In this document: positions 45,351 to 55,521 of the stretch, one piece after another
Position numbering within the stretch: position 1 is the stretch's first letter
Layout: each line of letters begins with the position of its first letter
Assembly (NCBI RefSeq): GCF_002836975.1
Contig: NZ_NIJK01000009.1
Span: 26,162 to 90,161, forward strand
Reading direction: 5' to 3'
Length of the DNA: 64,000 bases
Source: Shewanella indica
GTDB taxonomy: Bacteria; Pseudomonadota; Gammaproteobacteria; Enterobacterales; Shewanellaceae
Notes under the pieces: generated by a model
Databases searched by the model: none
What the model was told of the DNA's origin: nothing
The model's input: the letters and a program-made list of their open reading frames with translations, nothing else
Program-made: the position numbers and the translations under genes

Positions 45351-46298
45351 TCAGCTTTTTGCCTCAGGCAACACTACCAAACGCTTGGGAGCCAGCAAAC
45401 CATCGTCATTCATCATGCCGACACCAATAAAGCGTTTGCTGTCACCCAAGGTGATCCGCACCAGAGTATCGGCTTCCAACTTAGCAACCCGCACCGGGTT
45501 ACCATTAAGCAGATATCCGGCCATGGCATCGGGGACATTGCACTCTGGAAGGTCGGCAACCGCCGTATCCATGGGAAGCAGCAAAGGGTCCAATAGCTCG
45601 GAAGGCACCCGCTCTTCGGTCATGGCCTGTTCCAGCAAGGCTTCGAGCTGTGCCAGACTAACCATGCGTTCATAGGGATAACCCGCCACCTGAGTACGAC
45701 GCAGCATGATCACATGGGCGCCACAACCAAGCATTTCACCCAAGTCATCTACGATAGTACGAATGTAAGTGCCCTTGGAACAGTGAATATCCAGCGTCAG
45801 CTCGTCATTCTCCCAAGAGATGAACTTGAGCTCATAGACGTGAATAGGCCTGGCTTCCCGAGGCACCTCTTTACCTTCCCGGGCGTACTTGTACAAGGGC
45901 TGACCCTGATACTTGAGCGCCGAGTACATGGAAGGCACCTGCATGCTATCACCACGAAAATGCTCCAGCGCCTGTTCCAGTTGGGCCATGGAAAACTCAA
46001 CCGGCCGGGTTTGCACCACTTCACCATCTGAATCGCTGGTATCAGTGCGCTGCCCAAGCTTGGCAGTCACCAGATAACGTTTATCGGCATCCAACAGGTG
46101 CTGGGAAAACTTGGTAGCTTCGCCAAGGCAGATGGGCAGCATCCCGGTCGCCAGTGGATCCAGCGCGCCGGTATGGCCAGCCTTGGCGGCATTGTAGATC
46201 CGCTTTACCCTTTGCAGGGCAAAGTTGGAGCTCATGCCTGTGTCTTTATCCAACAGGACGATACCATCGACCAAACGGCCTTTGGGACGACGCGCCAT
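45351..46298 (-). CDS. truB: tRNA pseudouridine-55 synthase TruB
   Basis: Makes pseudouridine 55 in the T-loop of tRNAs. 315 residues. Catalytic aspartate in [18 protein letters not shown] about residue 47; [16 protein letters not shown] follows, and a [13 protein letters not shown] motif mid-protein. The C-terminal PUA-like part ends in [12 protein letters not shown]. Its ATG overlaps the rbfA stop by one base (TGATG), so the two are coupled. Confidence 0.97.
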   Translation of the reverse strand: MARRPKGRLVDGIVLLDKDTGMSSNFALQRVKRIYNAAKAGHTGALDPLATGMLPICLGEATKFSQHLLDADKRYLVTAKLGQRTDTSDSDGEVVQTRPVEFSMAQLEQALEHFRGDSMQVPSMYSALKYQGQPLYKYAREGKEVPREARPIHVYELKFISWENDELTLDIHCSKGTYIRTIVDDLGEMLGCGAHVIMLRRTQVAGYPYERMVSLAQLEALLEQAMTEERVPSELLDPLLLPMDTAVADLPECNVPDAMAGYLLNGNPVRVAKLEADTLVRITLGDSKRFIGVGMMNDDGLLAPKRLVVLPEAKS

Positions 46299-46711
46299 CA
46301 GTTGTTTTCCTCATCCTTGTCTTGAGATTCGGTGCCAAAGGTTTGCTGCTTGGCCTTGTCCTTATTAATAACCTCGGTTACCAGGTTGGACATTCTCATC
46401 CCCTCGACCAGAGACTTGTCATAGACAAATTTCAGTTCAGGCATCACCCTAAGCTTCATTCTGCCGGCAACCAGGGTGCGGGCATAAGGCGCTGCCTTGT
46501 TGAGTGCAGCCAGCTTCTCATCAACCTTAACCGGGTCTTCTTCAAAGAAGGTGACATACACTTTTGCATAACTCAGATCCCGTGAGACTTCCACGTCGTT
46601 GACTGTGACCATGCCTACACGAGGATCTTTCATATCACGCTGCAGTACCTGCGCCAGTTCCTGTTGCAGTTGCTGGGCGATACGCCGGGTACGACTAAAT
46701 TCTTTTGCCAT
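46298..46711 (-). CDS. rbfA: Ribosome-binding factor A
   Basis: 30S maturation and cold-adaptation factor with a KH-like fold. 137 residues from [33 protein letters not shown], the typical start. The acidic, Lys-rich C-terminal tail is unstructured. ATG at 46711 chosen over an in-frame upstream codon by alignment with the family start. Lies 57 bp after infB in the operon. Confidence 0.96.
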   Translation of the reverse strand: MAKEFSRTRRIAQQLQQELAQVLQRDMKDPRVGMVTVNDVEVSRDLSYAKVYVTFFEEDPVKVDEKLAALNKAAPYARTLVAGRMKLRVMPELKFVYDKSLVEGMRMSNLVTEVINKDKAKQQTFGTESQDKDEENN

Positions 46712-46768
46712 AGTATTCTTCCCCAAAATCAACAAGGGCGGCCTCAGCCGCCCTTTTCGATGTTGTCG

Positions 46769-49426
46769 TTACAGGGTACGGGCAACCTCGACGGTTTCGA
46801 ACACCTCAATCTGGTCGCCTACGCGAACATCATTGTAGTTCTTCACGCCGATACCACATTCCATGCCATTGCGAACTTCGCTAACGTCATCTTTAAAGCG
46901 ACGCAGAGACTCAAGCTCACCTTCATAGATAACCACGTTCTCACGCAGAACCCGGATAGGTGCGCTGCGCTTAACGATACCTTCGGTCACCATACAGCCG
47001 GCGATTGCACCCAGTTTAGGCGACTTGAACACATCTCGCACTTCAGCCAGACCAATGATCTCCTGCTTGAATTCAGGAGAAAGCATACCGCTCATGGCCG
47101 ACTTGACTTCGTCGATGAGGTCGTAGATCACGCTGTAGTAACGCAGATCCACACTCTCACTTTCGATGGTCTTACGAGCCTGAGCGTCAGCACGGACGTT
47201 GAAGCCCACCATGATGGCGTTGGACGCTGCGGCCAGAGTCGCATCTGTCTCGGTCAGTGCACCCACGCCACTGGCGATGATGTTCACTTTCACTTCTTCG
47301 GTAGACAGACGAGTCAGCGAGTCGACGATGGCTTCCAAAGAACCCTGTACGTCAGACTTGAGCACGATATTCAGCTCTTTCACTTCGCCTTCGGTCATGT
47401 TGGCAAACATGTTTTCCAGCTTGGACTTCTGCTGACGCGCCAGCTTGATGTCGCGGAACTTACCCTGACGATACAGGGCAACTTCACGGGCCTTACGCTC
47501 GTCTCGAACAACTGTCGCTTCGTCACCGGCAGAAGGCACCCCGGACAGACCCAGGATTTCAACCGGAATCGACGGACCGGCTTCAGTGATGTTCTTGCCG
47601 TTTTCATCCTTCATGGCACGGATCTTACCGTACTCCAGACCACACAGAACGATATCGCCCTGACGCAGAGTACCTTCCTGAACCAGGATGGTAGCAACAG
47701 GACCGCGGCCCTTGTCCAGCTGAGACTCAACAACCACACCGGCGGCCATGCCGTCACGTACAGCCTTGAGTTCGAGGATTTCAGCTTGCAGCAAGATACC
47801 TTCCAGCAGCTCGTCCACGCCCATACCTGTCTTGGCAGAGACAAACACGAACATGTTGTCGCCGCCCCAATCTTCCGACATCACGCCATGCTGGGACAGT
47901 TCACTCTTGACGCGATCGACATCGGCTTCAGGCTTATCCATCTTGTTCACTGCCACGATCAGCGGTACACCGCCGGCCTTGGCATGCTGGATAGCTTCAA
48001 TAGTCTGAGGCATTACGCCATCATCGGCAGCCACCACCAGAATCACGATATCTGTGGCCTTAGCACCACGGGCACGCATAGCGGTAAACGCGGCGTGGCC
48101 AGGAGTATCCAGGAAGGTGATCATGCCGTTATCAGTTTCTACATGGTAGGCACCGATATGCTGGGTAATACCACCGGCCTCACCAGCCGCGACTTTAGTG
48201 CGACGGATATAGTCAAGCAGCGAAGTCTTACCGTGGTCAACGTGACCCATGATGGTCACAACCGGCGCACGAGGCTCCAGTTTGACATCTTCACCGTCAC
48301 GGTCAGCAAGAACCTGATGTTCCAGCTCGTTTTCACGGATAAGCACAACCTTGTGGCCCATCTCCTCGGCAACCAGTTGGGCAGTTTCCTGATCCAGTAC
48401 CTGGTTAATGGTCACCATAGAGCCCATCTTCATCATGGTCTTGATGATTTCAGTGGCTTTGATGGCCATCTTCTGCGCCAGTTCGGCCACAGTAATGGTT
48501 TCACCTATGCGTACATCGCGGTTTACCGCAGCAACCGGCTTATTGAAGCCATGGCTCATGGCTTGAGGCGCACGATTGCGGATGTTGCGCTCACGACCGT
48601 CACGGGAGTCCTTGGTACGTTTCTTACCGGCACTCTTGTGACGTGAACGACGACCACGCTTCTCTTCATCCATATCACTGGTATCTTCGGCGGCGCGGGC
48701 CACTTTGGAGGTGGTGATATGGTGATCGCTGCGCTTCTCGGCTTCAAGACGCTGGCGCTCTTCTTCGGCCCAGCGTTTTTCATTCTCTTCAGCCAGGCGA
48801 CGGGCTTCGGCTGCCGCACGGGCGGCTTCTTCATCGGCCTTGCGCTTAACAGCTTCAGCCTGAGCCGCTTTCAGACGCTCGGCCTCAACACGGGCAGCTT
48901 CCTGCTCAGCGCTGGTCTTGGGATCGGCCTTAACCTCTTCTTTGGCTTTACCGGCATCCTGAGCCACTTTAGCCTTGGCCTTGGCTTCAGCTTCCGCCTT
49001 GGCTTTCGCTTCGGCTTCTGCCTTAGCCTTGGCTTCAGCTTCTGCCTTGGCTTTCGCTTCGGCTTCTGCCTGAGCTTTGGCTTCGGCTTCGGCGCGAGCC
49101 TGTTCTTCCGCCTGACGGGCCAATTCGGCCGGGTCACGCTTCACAAAGGTGCGTTTCTTGCGTACTTCGACTTTGACGTCTTTGGACTGGCCGCCGCTGC
49201 CGGCAACACTCAGAGTCGATACGGTTTTACGCTGTAATGTCATCTTGGTGGGCGCACTGTCCGCACCATGTTGTTTTTTCAGGTAGTCCAGCAGTTGCTG
49301 TTTCTCGGCCTCGGTGACACTGTCATCCTTGCCTTTCTTGATACCGGCCTTGGAAAACTGCTCGATCAATCGGTCTACGCTTTTTCCCACTTCAGTGGAC
49401 AGTTTCTCTACTGTTGTCTCTGCCAT
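46769..49426 (-). CDS. infB: Translation initiation factor IF-2
   Basis: GTPase that places fMet-tRNA on the 30S subunit. 885 residues. IF2_N domain at the start ([22 protein letters not shown]), an IF2-associated segment, then a long charged Ala/Glu/Lys repeat region (about residues 100-200) and the G domain with [13 protein letters not shown] (about 393), [11 protein letters not shown] and NKMDKP, followed by domains II-IV. The repeat region is a known variable part of IF-2 and here consists of near-identical AEAKAKAE blocks. Confidence 0.98.
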   Translation of the reverse strand: MAETTVEKLSTEVGKSVDRLIEQFSKAGIKKGKDDSVTEAEKQQLLDYLKKQHGADSAPTKMTLQRKTVSTLSVAGSGGQSKDVKVEVRKKRTFVKRDPAELARQAEEQARAEAEAKAQAEAEAKAKAEAEAKAKAEAEAKAKAEAEAKAKAKVAQDAGKAKEEVKADPKTSAEQEAARVEAERLKAAQAEAVKRKADEEAARAAAEARRLAEENEKRWAEEERQRLEAEKRSDHHITTSKVARAAEDTSDMDEEKRGRRSRHKSAGKKRTKDSRDGRERNIRNRAPQAMSHGFNKPVAAVNRDVRIGETITVAELAQKMAIKATEIIKTMMKMGSMVTINQVLDQETAQLVAEEMGHKVVLIRENELEHQVLADRDGEDVKLEPRAPVVTIMGHVDHGKTSLLDYIRRTKVAAGEAGGITQHIGAYHVETDNGMITFLDTPGHAAFTAMRARGAKATDIVILVVAADDGVMPQTIEAIQHAKAGGVPLIVAVNKMDKPEADVDRVKSELSQHGVMSEDWGGDNMFVFVSAKTGMGVDELLEGILLQAEILELKAVRDGMAAGVVVESQLDKGRGPVATILVQEGTLRQGDIVLCGLEYGKIRAMKDENGKNITEAGPSIPVEILGLSGVPSAGDEATVVRDERKAREVALYRQGKFRDIKLARQQKSKLENMFANMTEGEVKELNIVLKSDVQGSLEAIVDSLTRLSTEEVKVNIIASGVGALTETDATLAAASNAIMVGFNVRADAQARKTIESESVDLRYYSVIYDLIDEVKSAMSGMLSPEFKQEIIGLAEVRDVFKSPKLGAIAGCMVTEGIVKRSAPIRVLRENVVIYEGELESLRRFKDDVSEVRNGMECGIGVKNYNDVRVGDQIEVFETVEVARTL

Positions 49427-49450
49427 CAGTTAAATCCCCCTGTTGATCGA

Positions 49451-50950
49451 CTATGCTTCTTCGCCAAACCAACAGATGTTGCGGGCTGCCATGATGAGCT
49501 CACCTGCTTTTTCTTCTGTCAATTCTTCAATTTCGATCAAATCGTCAATGCCTTGCTCGGCTAAATCTTCCAGAGTTATCACACCCATACTTGCCAAAAC
49601 GTACGCCAGGTGGCGATCCATTCCAGGCATGGACAACAACTCTTCGCTAGGTTCGGCACCATCCAGTGCTTCTTCGGATGCCAGTGCACGGGTAGACAAG
49701 GCAGCCTTGGCGCGCTCACGCAATGCGGCAACTATGTCCTCATCAAATCCTTCGATGGCCAACAGCTCGGAAACAGGAACATAAGCCACCTCTTCCAAAG
49801 AGGTGAATCCTTCGTCGGCCAGCACCTGGGCGAAATCTTCGTCCACATCCAACGCACCCACGAACAGCTCCATCACTTTGGCGCTTTCGGCCTGATGTTT
49901 CTTGTTCATGTCTTCCACTGTCATCACGTTCAGTACCCAGCCGGTCAGCTGTGTCGCCAAACGAACGTTTTGACCATTGCGGCCGATAGCTTGTGCCAGA
50001 CTATCGGCTTCGACGGCGATATCCATTGAGTGGTTATCTTCGTCAACAATAATTGAGGCCACATCGGCTGGTGCCATAGCGTTGATAACAAATTGTGCCG
50101 GGTTATCGTCCCACAGCACTATGTCAACACGCTCGCCACCAAGTTCATTGGATACAGCCTGCACCCGGGCACCGCGCATACCGACGCAAGCCCCGATAGG
50201 GTCGATACGACGATCGTTTGATTTCACGGCGATCTTGGCCCGTGAACCTGGGTCACGGGCGGCGCCCATCACTTCGATCATCTCATCGGCAATTTCCGGT
50301 ACTTCAACACGGAACAGTTCGATCAACATTTCAGGCTTGGTGCGGGTCAGGAACAACTGAGCACCACGTGCCTCAGGACGCACAGCATACAGCAGGGAGC
50401 GTACCCGGTCACCAGGACGGAAAGTCTCACGGGAGATCAGGTCTTCTTTGAACAGCACGCCATCGGCGTTATTGCCGAGATCAACCACTACGCTGTCGCG
50501 GTTGCTCTTTTTGACCACACCGGTAACCAACTCACCTTCTTTGTCGATAAACTGCTCGACGATTTGGGCGCGCTCGGCCTCACGAACTTTCTGTACTATT
50601 ACCTGCTTGGCGGTTTGAGTAGTAATACGGTCAAATTGTACCGAATCGATTTCATCTTCAATGAACTCACCAGGCTGGATCTCAGGGTTCTCATAACGAG
50701 CCGCTTCCAGAGTGATTTCACGGTAAGGGTTTTCCAACGCTTCACCGTTATCATCAACCACCAACCAGCGACGGAAAGTCTCGTAATCGCCGGTTTTGCG
50801 ATCTATGGCAACACGAACATCGATATCGCCTTCATACTTTTTCTTGGTTGCGGTAGCCAGCGCAATTTCGAGCGCCTCGAAAATCTTTTCGCGCGGTACA
50901 GCCTTTTCGTTGGAAACCGCTTCAGCGACCAGCAAAATATCTTTATTCAT
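49451..50950 (-). CDS. nusA: Transcription termination/antitermination factor NusA
   Basis: 499 residues. RNA-polymerase-binding N-domain ([23 protein letters not shown]), S1 domain about 135-200 ([29 protein letters not shown]), tandem KH domains ([26 protein letters not shown]) and two acidic C-terminal repeats (about 365-490), as in the gammaproteobacterial form. Second protein gene of the rimP-nusA-infB operon; NusA may act on the two terminators before rimP. Confidence 0.98.
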   Translation of the reverse strand: MNKDILLVAEAVSNEKAVPREKIFEALEIALATATKKKYEGDIDVRVAIDRKTGDYETFRRWLVVDDNGEALENPYREITLEAARYENPEIQPGEFIEDEIDSVQFDRITTQTAKQVIVQKVREAERAQIVEQFIDKEGELVTGVVKKSNRDSVVVDLGNNADGVLFKEDLISRETFRPGDRVRSLLYAVRPEARGAQLFLTRTKPEMLIELFRVEVPEIADEMIEVMGAARDPGSRAKIAVKSNDRRIDPIGACVGMRGARVQAVSNELGGERVDIVLWDDNPAQFVINAMAPADVASIIVDEDNHSMDIAVEADSLAQAIGRNGQNVRLATQLTGWVLNVMTVEDMNKKHQAESAKVMELFVGALDVDEDFAQVLADEGFTSLEEVAYVPVSELLAIEGFDEDIVAALRERAKAALSTRALASEEALDGAEPSEELLSMPGMDRHLAYVLASMGVITLEDLAEQGIDDLIEIEELTEEKAGELIMAARNICWFGEEA

Positions 50951-50977
50951 CGTCTTGCCTCGTTCACCTTGAAACCA

Positions 50978-51433
50978 TCAAAACTTAGCGATCAGGTTGC
51001 CTTTACGGATGTTATCCAAGGCAATAATCAAGTCTTTTCCATCCACTGTCAGGGTGAGCATCTGCCCTTCCACCTTAGTGATGGTACCTTTTAAGTTACG
51101 ACTACCCGCCACCGGCATAGTCAGTTGAATCTTTGCTTCCTCTCCAAGGTACATACCATATTGCTCAGAGGTGAACAGCGGCCTATCGAGACCGGGAGAG
51201 GAGACTTCCAGTGTGTATTCGGAAGTGATTGGGTCCTCGACATCCAGAATGGCGCTCGCCTGACGACTGGCATTGGCACAATCTTCAATATTAATGCCGT
51301 TCTCACCGTCAATAAAGAGCCGCAAGATTGAATGCTTGCCGGCCTTAACAAATTCAATACCCCAGAGCTGGTAGCCGAGGCCTTCCACTGCCGGAGTAAG
51401 CATTTCTGTGAGTCTGGATTCTAATGTTGCCAA
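50978..51433 (-). CDS. rimP: Ribosome maturation factor RimP
   Basis: 151 residues, needed for 30S maturation. The start is TTG at 51433, reading (M)[27 protein letters not shown], which lines up with the family N-terminus; GGGGG lies 7 bases upstream. The longer open frame starting at 51523 would run through the terminator hairpin and gives a hydrophobic sequence unlike RimP. C-terminal half carries [33 protein letters not shown]. First protein gene after the tRNAs. Confidence 0.95.
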   Translation of the reverse strand: MATLESRLTEMLTPAVEGLGYQLWGIEFVKAGKHSILRLFIDGENGINIEDCANASRQASAILDVEDPITSEYTLEVSSPGLDRPLFTSEQYGMYLGEEAKIQLTMPVAGSRNLKGTITKVEGQMLTLTVDGKDLIIALDNIRKGNLIAKF

Positions 51434-51456
51434 GGTAACCCCCGAAAAACAAAAAA

Positions 51457-51472
51457 GGGCTATTAATAGCCC
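51457..51472 (-). terminator. Terminator/attenuator directly before rimP
   Basis: Perfect palindromic stem GGGCTATTAATAGCCC followed on the minus strand by TTTTTTGTTTTT, ending only about 8 bases before the rimP ribosome site. A full terminator inside the operon leader, so rimP-nusA-infB needs readthrough or an internal start. Confidence 0.88.
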
Positions 51473-51527
51473 CAGTATTGAGCTGCCGTAAAAGGCAGCA
51501 AATTTAAAAGTCCCAGATAACAAAAAA

Positions 51528-51543
51528 CCCCGTAATCACGAGG
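51528..51543 (-). terminator. Terminator after tRNA-fMet
   Basis: Stem CCTCGT / ACGGGG (one G-T pair) with a 4-base loop followed by TTTTTTG on the minus strand, about 65 bp past the tRNA 3' end. Confidence 0.8.
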
Positions 51544-51607
51544 TCATTATGTTCAAGAACCTGTAAACAGGATGAATTATCTATCAGCTTAATTCATCAC
51601 TGGGAGC

Positions 51608-51684
<77 letters not shown>

Positions 51685-51766
51685 TCAACTGCTGCAAGTT
51701 TACTGATTTCAGCTTTTACTTGCAATAACTGAGAAAAATTTCATATCGATTAACTCAGTTAAAGAT

Positions 51767-51853
51767 TGGTGCCGAGAGCGGGACTTGAACCCGCACGACC
51801 GTTAGGTCACAGCCACCTCAAGGCTGCGCGTCTACCAATTTCACCACCTCGGC
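51767..51853 (-). tRNA. leuU: tRNA-Leu (GAG)
   Basis: 87 nt including CCA, class II with a long variable arm (GTGACCTAACGGTCGT). Acceptor GCCGAGG / CTCGGC, anticodon stem CAGCC/GGCTG with TTGAGGT loop giving anticodon GAG. Begins 11 bp after the secG stop and 83 bp before tRNA-fMet, so secG and both tRNAs are probably one transcript, as in E. coli. Confidence 0.96.
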
Positions 51854-51863
51854 ATATTCGGTA

Positions 51864-52169
51864 TTAGTCTGGAATTTTAGTCTCAGACTGTTGGGTCTGT
51901 TCTACTTCAGGCCCCAATATGTTGGTATCCTGCTTCACGTGGTGTGCACTCATATTGCCAATAACCAGGCTTAGAGTGAAAAACGCGATAGCGAGAATCG
52001 CCGTTGTCCGAGTCAGAAAGTTACCTGAACCTGCTGAACCGAACAGGGTTCCTGAAGCACCGGCACCAAAAGATGCGCCCATGTCAGCCCCTTTCCCTTG
52101 CTGGATAAGAATGAGTCCAACCAGACCCAAAGCTACCAACAAGTAAATAACCATCAGTACTTCTTTCAT
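51864..52169 (-). CDS. secG: Preprotein translocase subunit SecG
   Basis: 101-residue inner-membrane subunit of SecYEG. Two membrane segments, about 2-22 and 52-72, with the conserved linker LIQQGKGADMGASFGAGAS between. The C-terminal tail is short, polar and acidic. One base separates it from the tpiA stop region, so it is cotranscribed with tpiA. Confidence 0.97.
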   Translation of the reverse strand: MKEVLMVIYLLVALGLVGLILIQQGKGADMGASFGAGASGTLFGSAGSGNFLTRTTAILAIAFFTLSLVIGNMSAHHVKQDTNILGPEVEQTQQSETKIPD

Positions 52170-52170
52170 A

Positions 52171-52953
52171 TTAAGCGCTCATTGCTATTGAACATAAACT
52201 CAAGAATTCGGTAGAGTTTAAGCTAGCACCGCCTATCAGTCCACCATCCACATCAGGTTGGGCGAATAAATCTGCAGCATTACTCGGTGTGACGCTGCCG
52301 CCGTACAAGATCCTGATATTTTCCCCAATATAAGGGGACACTTCAGAGAGGCGATTGCGTATAAACGCGTGAACTTCTTGTGCCTGCTCCGGTGTTGCGC
52401 TCTTACCTGTCCCTACAGCCCAAAGGGGCTCATAGGCGATGATCGCATTATCAAAAGCCATGGTACCGTTCTTTTCGATTACCACATCAAGCTCCTCGGC
52501 AAGCACCTCGAAGGTACGTCTTGCCTCACGAGCCGGGCCAGATTCACCAACACAAAGTATCGGAGTCAGACCGTGCTTTTGAGCAGCAGCAAATTTCTCT
52601 GCCACTATGTTACTCGTCTCACCGTACATACGGCGGCGTTCCGAGTGACCAATTATCACATAACGACAACCGGCATCTTTCAGCATCCGCCCTGAGGTTT
52701 CACCAGTGTAAGCACCAAAATCGTGCTGACTCAGGTTTTGAGCCCCCATTCTAACCAGAGAACCATTCAGGGTTTCTTTGTTAGCTTCGAGCAGTTGCCT
52801 TACGCTTTCCAGGTAAATCGCTGGTGGGCATAAAACCACTTCAACAGAATCATTATGTAGCTTGCTGGCAAACTTCTTGAACAGCTCTTGTGCTAACTGC
52901 GCACTGCCATTCATTTTCCAGTTACCTGCTACCATTGGACGTCTGAGTGCCAT
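52171..52953 (-). CDS. tpiA: Triosephosphate isomerase
   Basis: Interconverts dihydroxyacetone-P and glyceraldehyde-3-P. 260 residues from MALRRPMVAGNWKMNG. Active-site Lys is in GNWKMNG, His in VIIGHSERR about 100, Glu in IIAYEPLWAVGTGKSA about 170, and the phosphate loop YGGSVTPSNA about 215. The ATG at 52953 has AGGAG 6 bases upstream; the earlier ATG at 52959 is too close to that site. It has its own promoter and lies before secG, a position where E. coli has none. Confidence 0.97.
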   Translation of the reverse strand: MALRRPMVAGNWKMNGSAQLAQELFKKFASKLHNDSVEVVLCPPAIYLESVRQLLEANKETLNGSLVRMGAQNLSQHDFGAYTGETSGRMLKDAGCRYVIIGHSERRRMYGETSNIVAEKFAAAQKHGLTPILCVGESGPAREARRTFEVLAEELDVVIEKNGTMAFDNAIIAYEPLWAVGTGKSATPEQAQEVHAFIRNRLSEVSPYIGENIRILYGGSVTPSNAADLFAQPDVDGGLIGGASLNSTEFLSLCSIAMSA

Positions 52954-52979
52954 CACCATCTCCTCTGAAAGCGGCGTGA

Positions 52980-53008
52980 ATAATAGCGAACCACTTATTA
53001 ACTTACAA
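52980..53008 (-). promoter_or_regulatory. Probable sigma70 promoter of tpiA-secG
   Basis: TTGTAA (-35, 53003-53008), 17-bp spacer, TATTAT (-10, 52980-52985) on the minus strand; transcription would begin about 20 bp before the tpiA ATG. Confidence 0.65.
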
Positions 53009-53028
53009 TACCTGATTACGGAATTTTT

Positions 53029-53079
53029 GCGATTTACTGTGTGTTCGGCTACTTTTTATGCTCACACTCAGTAAATCGC
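53029..53079. repeat. Long inverted repeat between glmM and tpiA
   Basis: Perfect 11-bp arms GCGATTTACTG (53029-53039) and CAGTAAATCGC (53069-53079), extended inside by TGTG/CACA. It lies 20 bp upstream of the tpiA -35. No T-run follows either way, so it is not a standard terminator. Confidence 0.7.
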
Positions 53080-53135
53080 TCACAATTCCAGCTTAAGTTA
53101 TTAATTTTACTTTAATTAAGCTAAAGAATGCCAGT

Positions 53136-54473
53136 TTAAACCGCTTGTTTGACTGCAGCGGCTATGGTTTCGGCATGGGCGCGCACCAAGGCTTCATCAT
53201 CCCCTTCCACCATTACCCGAATCAAAGGTTCGGTTCCGGATTTACGCAGCAGTACCCGGCCACGCTCGCCAAGTTGCGACTCAACCTGAGTCTGGGCATC
53301 TTGTACCAGTTGCGACGCCAGCGGATCTGAGTTGCCTTCAAAGCGAACATTAATAAGGACCTGGGGCAACATCTGCATCGACTCGGTCAATTCTTCCAGT
53401 GAGGCGTTGTGACGACGCATGGCCGCCAGCACAAGAATACCTGCAACTATGCCATCTCCAGTCGTGCCATGGTCCAGATTGAGGATATGACCTGAGTTTT
53501 CCCCCCCTATGCGCCAATCTTTCTCTTTCAGCAGTTCCATTACATAGCGGTCACCGACCTTGGAACGGGCAAAAGGGATATTGAGCTGTTTGAGCGCCAA
53601 TTCGAGCCCGAGATTGGACATCAGAGTACCGACAACCCCGCCTTTGAGGATGCCGCGCTTTTGCGCGTCGCAGGCAAGAATATAGAGGATCTGGTCGCCG
53701 TCTATAATGTCACCTTGTCGATTGACCATCATGATACGGTCGCCATCACCGTCGAGGGCGATACCCAGATCGGCGCCTTCGCTGACCACGGTTTCACAAA
53801 TCTTGGTCATGGAGGTCGCACCTACTTGATCATTGATATTGATGCCATTGGGCTTATCCCCTATGGTCACTACCTCGGCGCCCAGTTCACGGAACACATT
53901 GGGGGCAATGTGATAGGTTGCGCCGTGAGCACAGTCCACCACTATCTTGAGTCCGGCAAGGGTTTGATCCGCCGGGAAGTTACCTTTGCAATATTCGATA
54001 TAACGACCGGCGGCATCATCGATACGGGAGACCTTCCCCAGTAGATGCGACTCGACACAAACCAGAGGCTTTTCCAGCTCGGCTTCAATCTCAAGTTCCA
54101 ACTCGTCATCCAGCTTGCTGCCATCTGTGGAGAAAAACTTGATACCGTTATCATAGTAAGGATTGTGAGATGCACTGATAACCACTCCGGCCTCGGCGCG
54201 GAAAGTTCGGGTCAGGTAGGCGACTGCAGGCGTAGGCATAGGGCCCATCAACATCACATTGAGTCCGGCGGCAGACAGGCCGGCTTCCAGCGCCGACTCA
54301 AACAGATAACCAGAGATCCGGGTATCCTTGCCTATGATCACTTTACGAGTGCCACTGCGGGACAAGACTCTACCGGCAGCCCAGCCAAGCTTAAGAGCCA
54401 ACTCCGGGGTCATCTTGCCCGCTCCGACTTTGCCGCGGATCCCATCCGTACCAAAAAACTTTCTCACGTTCAC
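53136..54473 (-). CDS. glmM: Phosphoglucosamine mutase GlmM
   Basis: Converts glucosamine-6-P to glucosamine-1-P for peptidoglycan and LPS. 445 residues. [12 protein letters not shown] at the N-terminus, phosphoserine loop [16 protein letters not shown] about 100, metal loop [13 protein letters not shown] about 240, sugar loop GGENSGHI about 325 and phosphate loop [17 protein letters not shown] near the C-terminus are all present. Downstream of folP, as in many gammaproteobacteria. Confidence 0.98.
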   Translation of the reverse strand: MNVRKFFGTDGIRGKVGAGKMTPELALKLGWAAGRVLSRSGTRKVIIGKDTRISGYLFESALEAGLSAAGLNVMLMGPMPTPAVAYLTRTFRAEAGVVISASHNPYYDNGIKFFSTDGSKLDDELELEIEAELEKPLVCVESHLLGKVSRIDDAAGRYIEYCKGNFPADQTLAGLKIVVDCAHGATYHIAPNVFRELGAEVVTIGDKPNGININDQVGATSMTKICETVVSEGADLGIALDGDGDRIMMVNRQGDIIDGDQILYILACDAQKRGILKGGVVGTLMSNLGLELALKQLNIPFARSKVGDRYVMELLKEKDWRIGGENSGHILNLDHGTTGDGIVAGILVLAAMRRHNASLEELTESMQMLPQVLINVRFEGNSDPLASQLVQDAQTQVESQLGERGRVLLRKSGTEPLIRVMVEGDDEALVRAHAETIAAAVKQAV

Positions 54474-54571
54474 TCCTACTGAGAACCATCTTCAAATGGC
54501 TATTCTATATACTGTAAACCTAATATTGGCTGACCTATTGGCTTGAAATGCTTTTATCCCAAATACATTTC

Positions 54572-55408
54572 CTATCCAAAGCGTTTGCTGGCAGCCATCA
54601 CCTTGAGTACATCGCAAGTCTCTGCGACATCATGTACCCGAATAATATGTGCGCCCCGCTGAGCAGCCAGCATGGCGCCAGCCAGGCTGCCTGCCAATCT
54701 ATTATCTACGCTGCGCTCAAGCAGATTTCCTATCATACTCTTTCGCGACAGTCCGATAAGTAAAGGCAGATCAAATTTTGCCAGCTCTTGTAAATGAGCC
54801 AGCAGATGATAATTGTGTTCCAGCGTCTTGCCAAATCCAAAACCCGGATCCAGCAATATTGCCTCTCTGGCGATCCCCGCTTCAATACAGGCCTCGATAC
54901 GCTTGGCAAAGAAGTCATTCACCTCGGCGAGCAGATCCTCATAGTGAGGCTCATTCTGCATGGTTCTGGGCTGCCCTTGCATATGCATCAGGCACACAGG
55001 CACCTGCAGCTCAGCAGCGGCTTGCAGGGCTCCCGGCTCCTGCAAGGCCCGTACATCATTGATAAGGTGAGCGCCGGCATTGATACCGGCACGCATCACT
55101 TCGGCTTTACTGGTATCCAAAGAGATCCAAATTTGGGGATGCTTGGCAGCAATATACTCCACCAGGGGGACAACCCGGGCAAGCTCCTCATCGACACTGA
55201 CATCGGCAGCACCGGGCCGGGTGGACTCACCGCCGATATCGATAAACACGGCGCCATCGGCCACCATCTGGTCGGCGTGCTGGCAGGCCAGTTCAAAGGA
55301 AGAAAAACGCCCGCCATCGGAAAACGAATCCGGGGTTACGTTGAGGATCCCCATCACCTTGGGCTCATCGAGTAGTAGTTGCTGAGCACCGGACTTCAAT
55401 TCAAACAC
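54572..55408 (-). CDS. folP: Dihydropteroate synthase FolP
   Basis: Joins p-aminobenzoate to dihydropterin pyrophosphate in folate synthesis; the sulfonamide target. 278 residues. MGILNVTPDSFSDGGRF (about 19) and IDIGGESTRPGA (about 57) are signatures; the pterin-site LDPGFGFGK and the C-terminal IIRVHDV are present. The start is GTG at 55408 with GGGAG about 7 bases upstream; the nearby ATG is out of frame and hits a stop. Separated from ftsH by a terminator. Confidence 0.97.
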   Translation of the reverse strand: MFELKSGAQQLLLDEPKVMGILNVTPDSFSDGGRFSSFELACQHADQMVADGAVFIDIGGESTRPGAADVSVDEELARVVPLVEYIAAKHPQIWISLDTSKAEVMRAGINAGAHLINDVRALQEPGALQAAAELQVPVCLMHMQGQPRTMQNEPHYEDLLAEVNDFFAKRIEACIEAGIAREAILLDPGFGFGKTLEHNYHLLAHLQELAKFDLPLLIGLSRKSMIGNLLERSVDNRLAGSLAGAMLAAQRGAHIIRVHDVAETCDVLKVMAASKRFG

Positions 55409-55481
55409 TCATTACTCCCTTACGCGTCAAGCGCGAGAACATCTTTCTTGGATTTAGTATTGTGCCTTGCGGCAGAAACAA

Positions 55482-55503
55482 GAAAACCCCTTGCGGGGTT
55501 TTC
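55482..55503 (-). terminator. Intrinsic terminator between ftsH and folP
   Basis: GAAAACCCC / GGGGTTTTC stem, 4-base loop, followed by TTGTTT on the minus strand, 18 bp after the ftsH stop. Confidence 0.88.
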
Positions 55504-55521
55504 TTTAACCTCAGAATGGGC

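Noticed and set aside
46664..48646. 660-codon open frame opposite infB
   Set aside because: Antisense to a highly conserved gene; the translation is His/Thr-rich as expected for a shadow frame.
51443..51523. Longer RimP starting at 51523
   Set aside because: Would translate the terminator hairpin into a hydrophobic leader not found in RimP; the TTG at 51433 fits the family.
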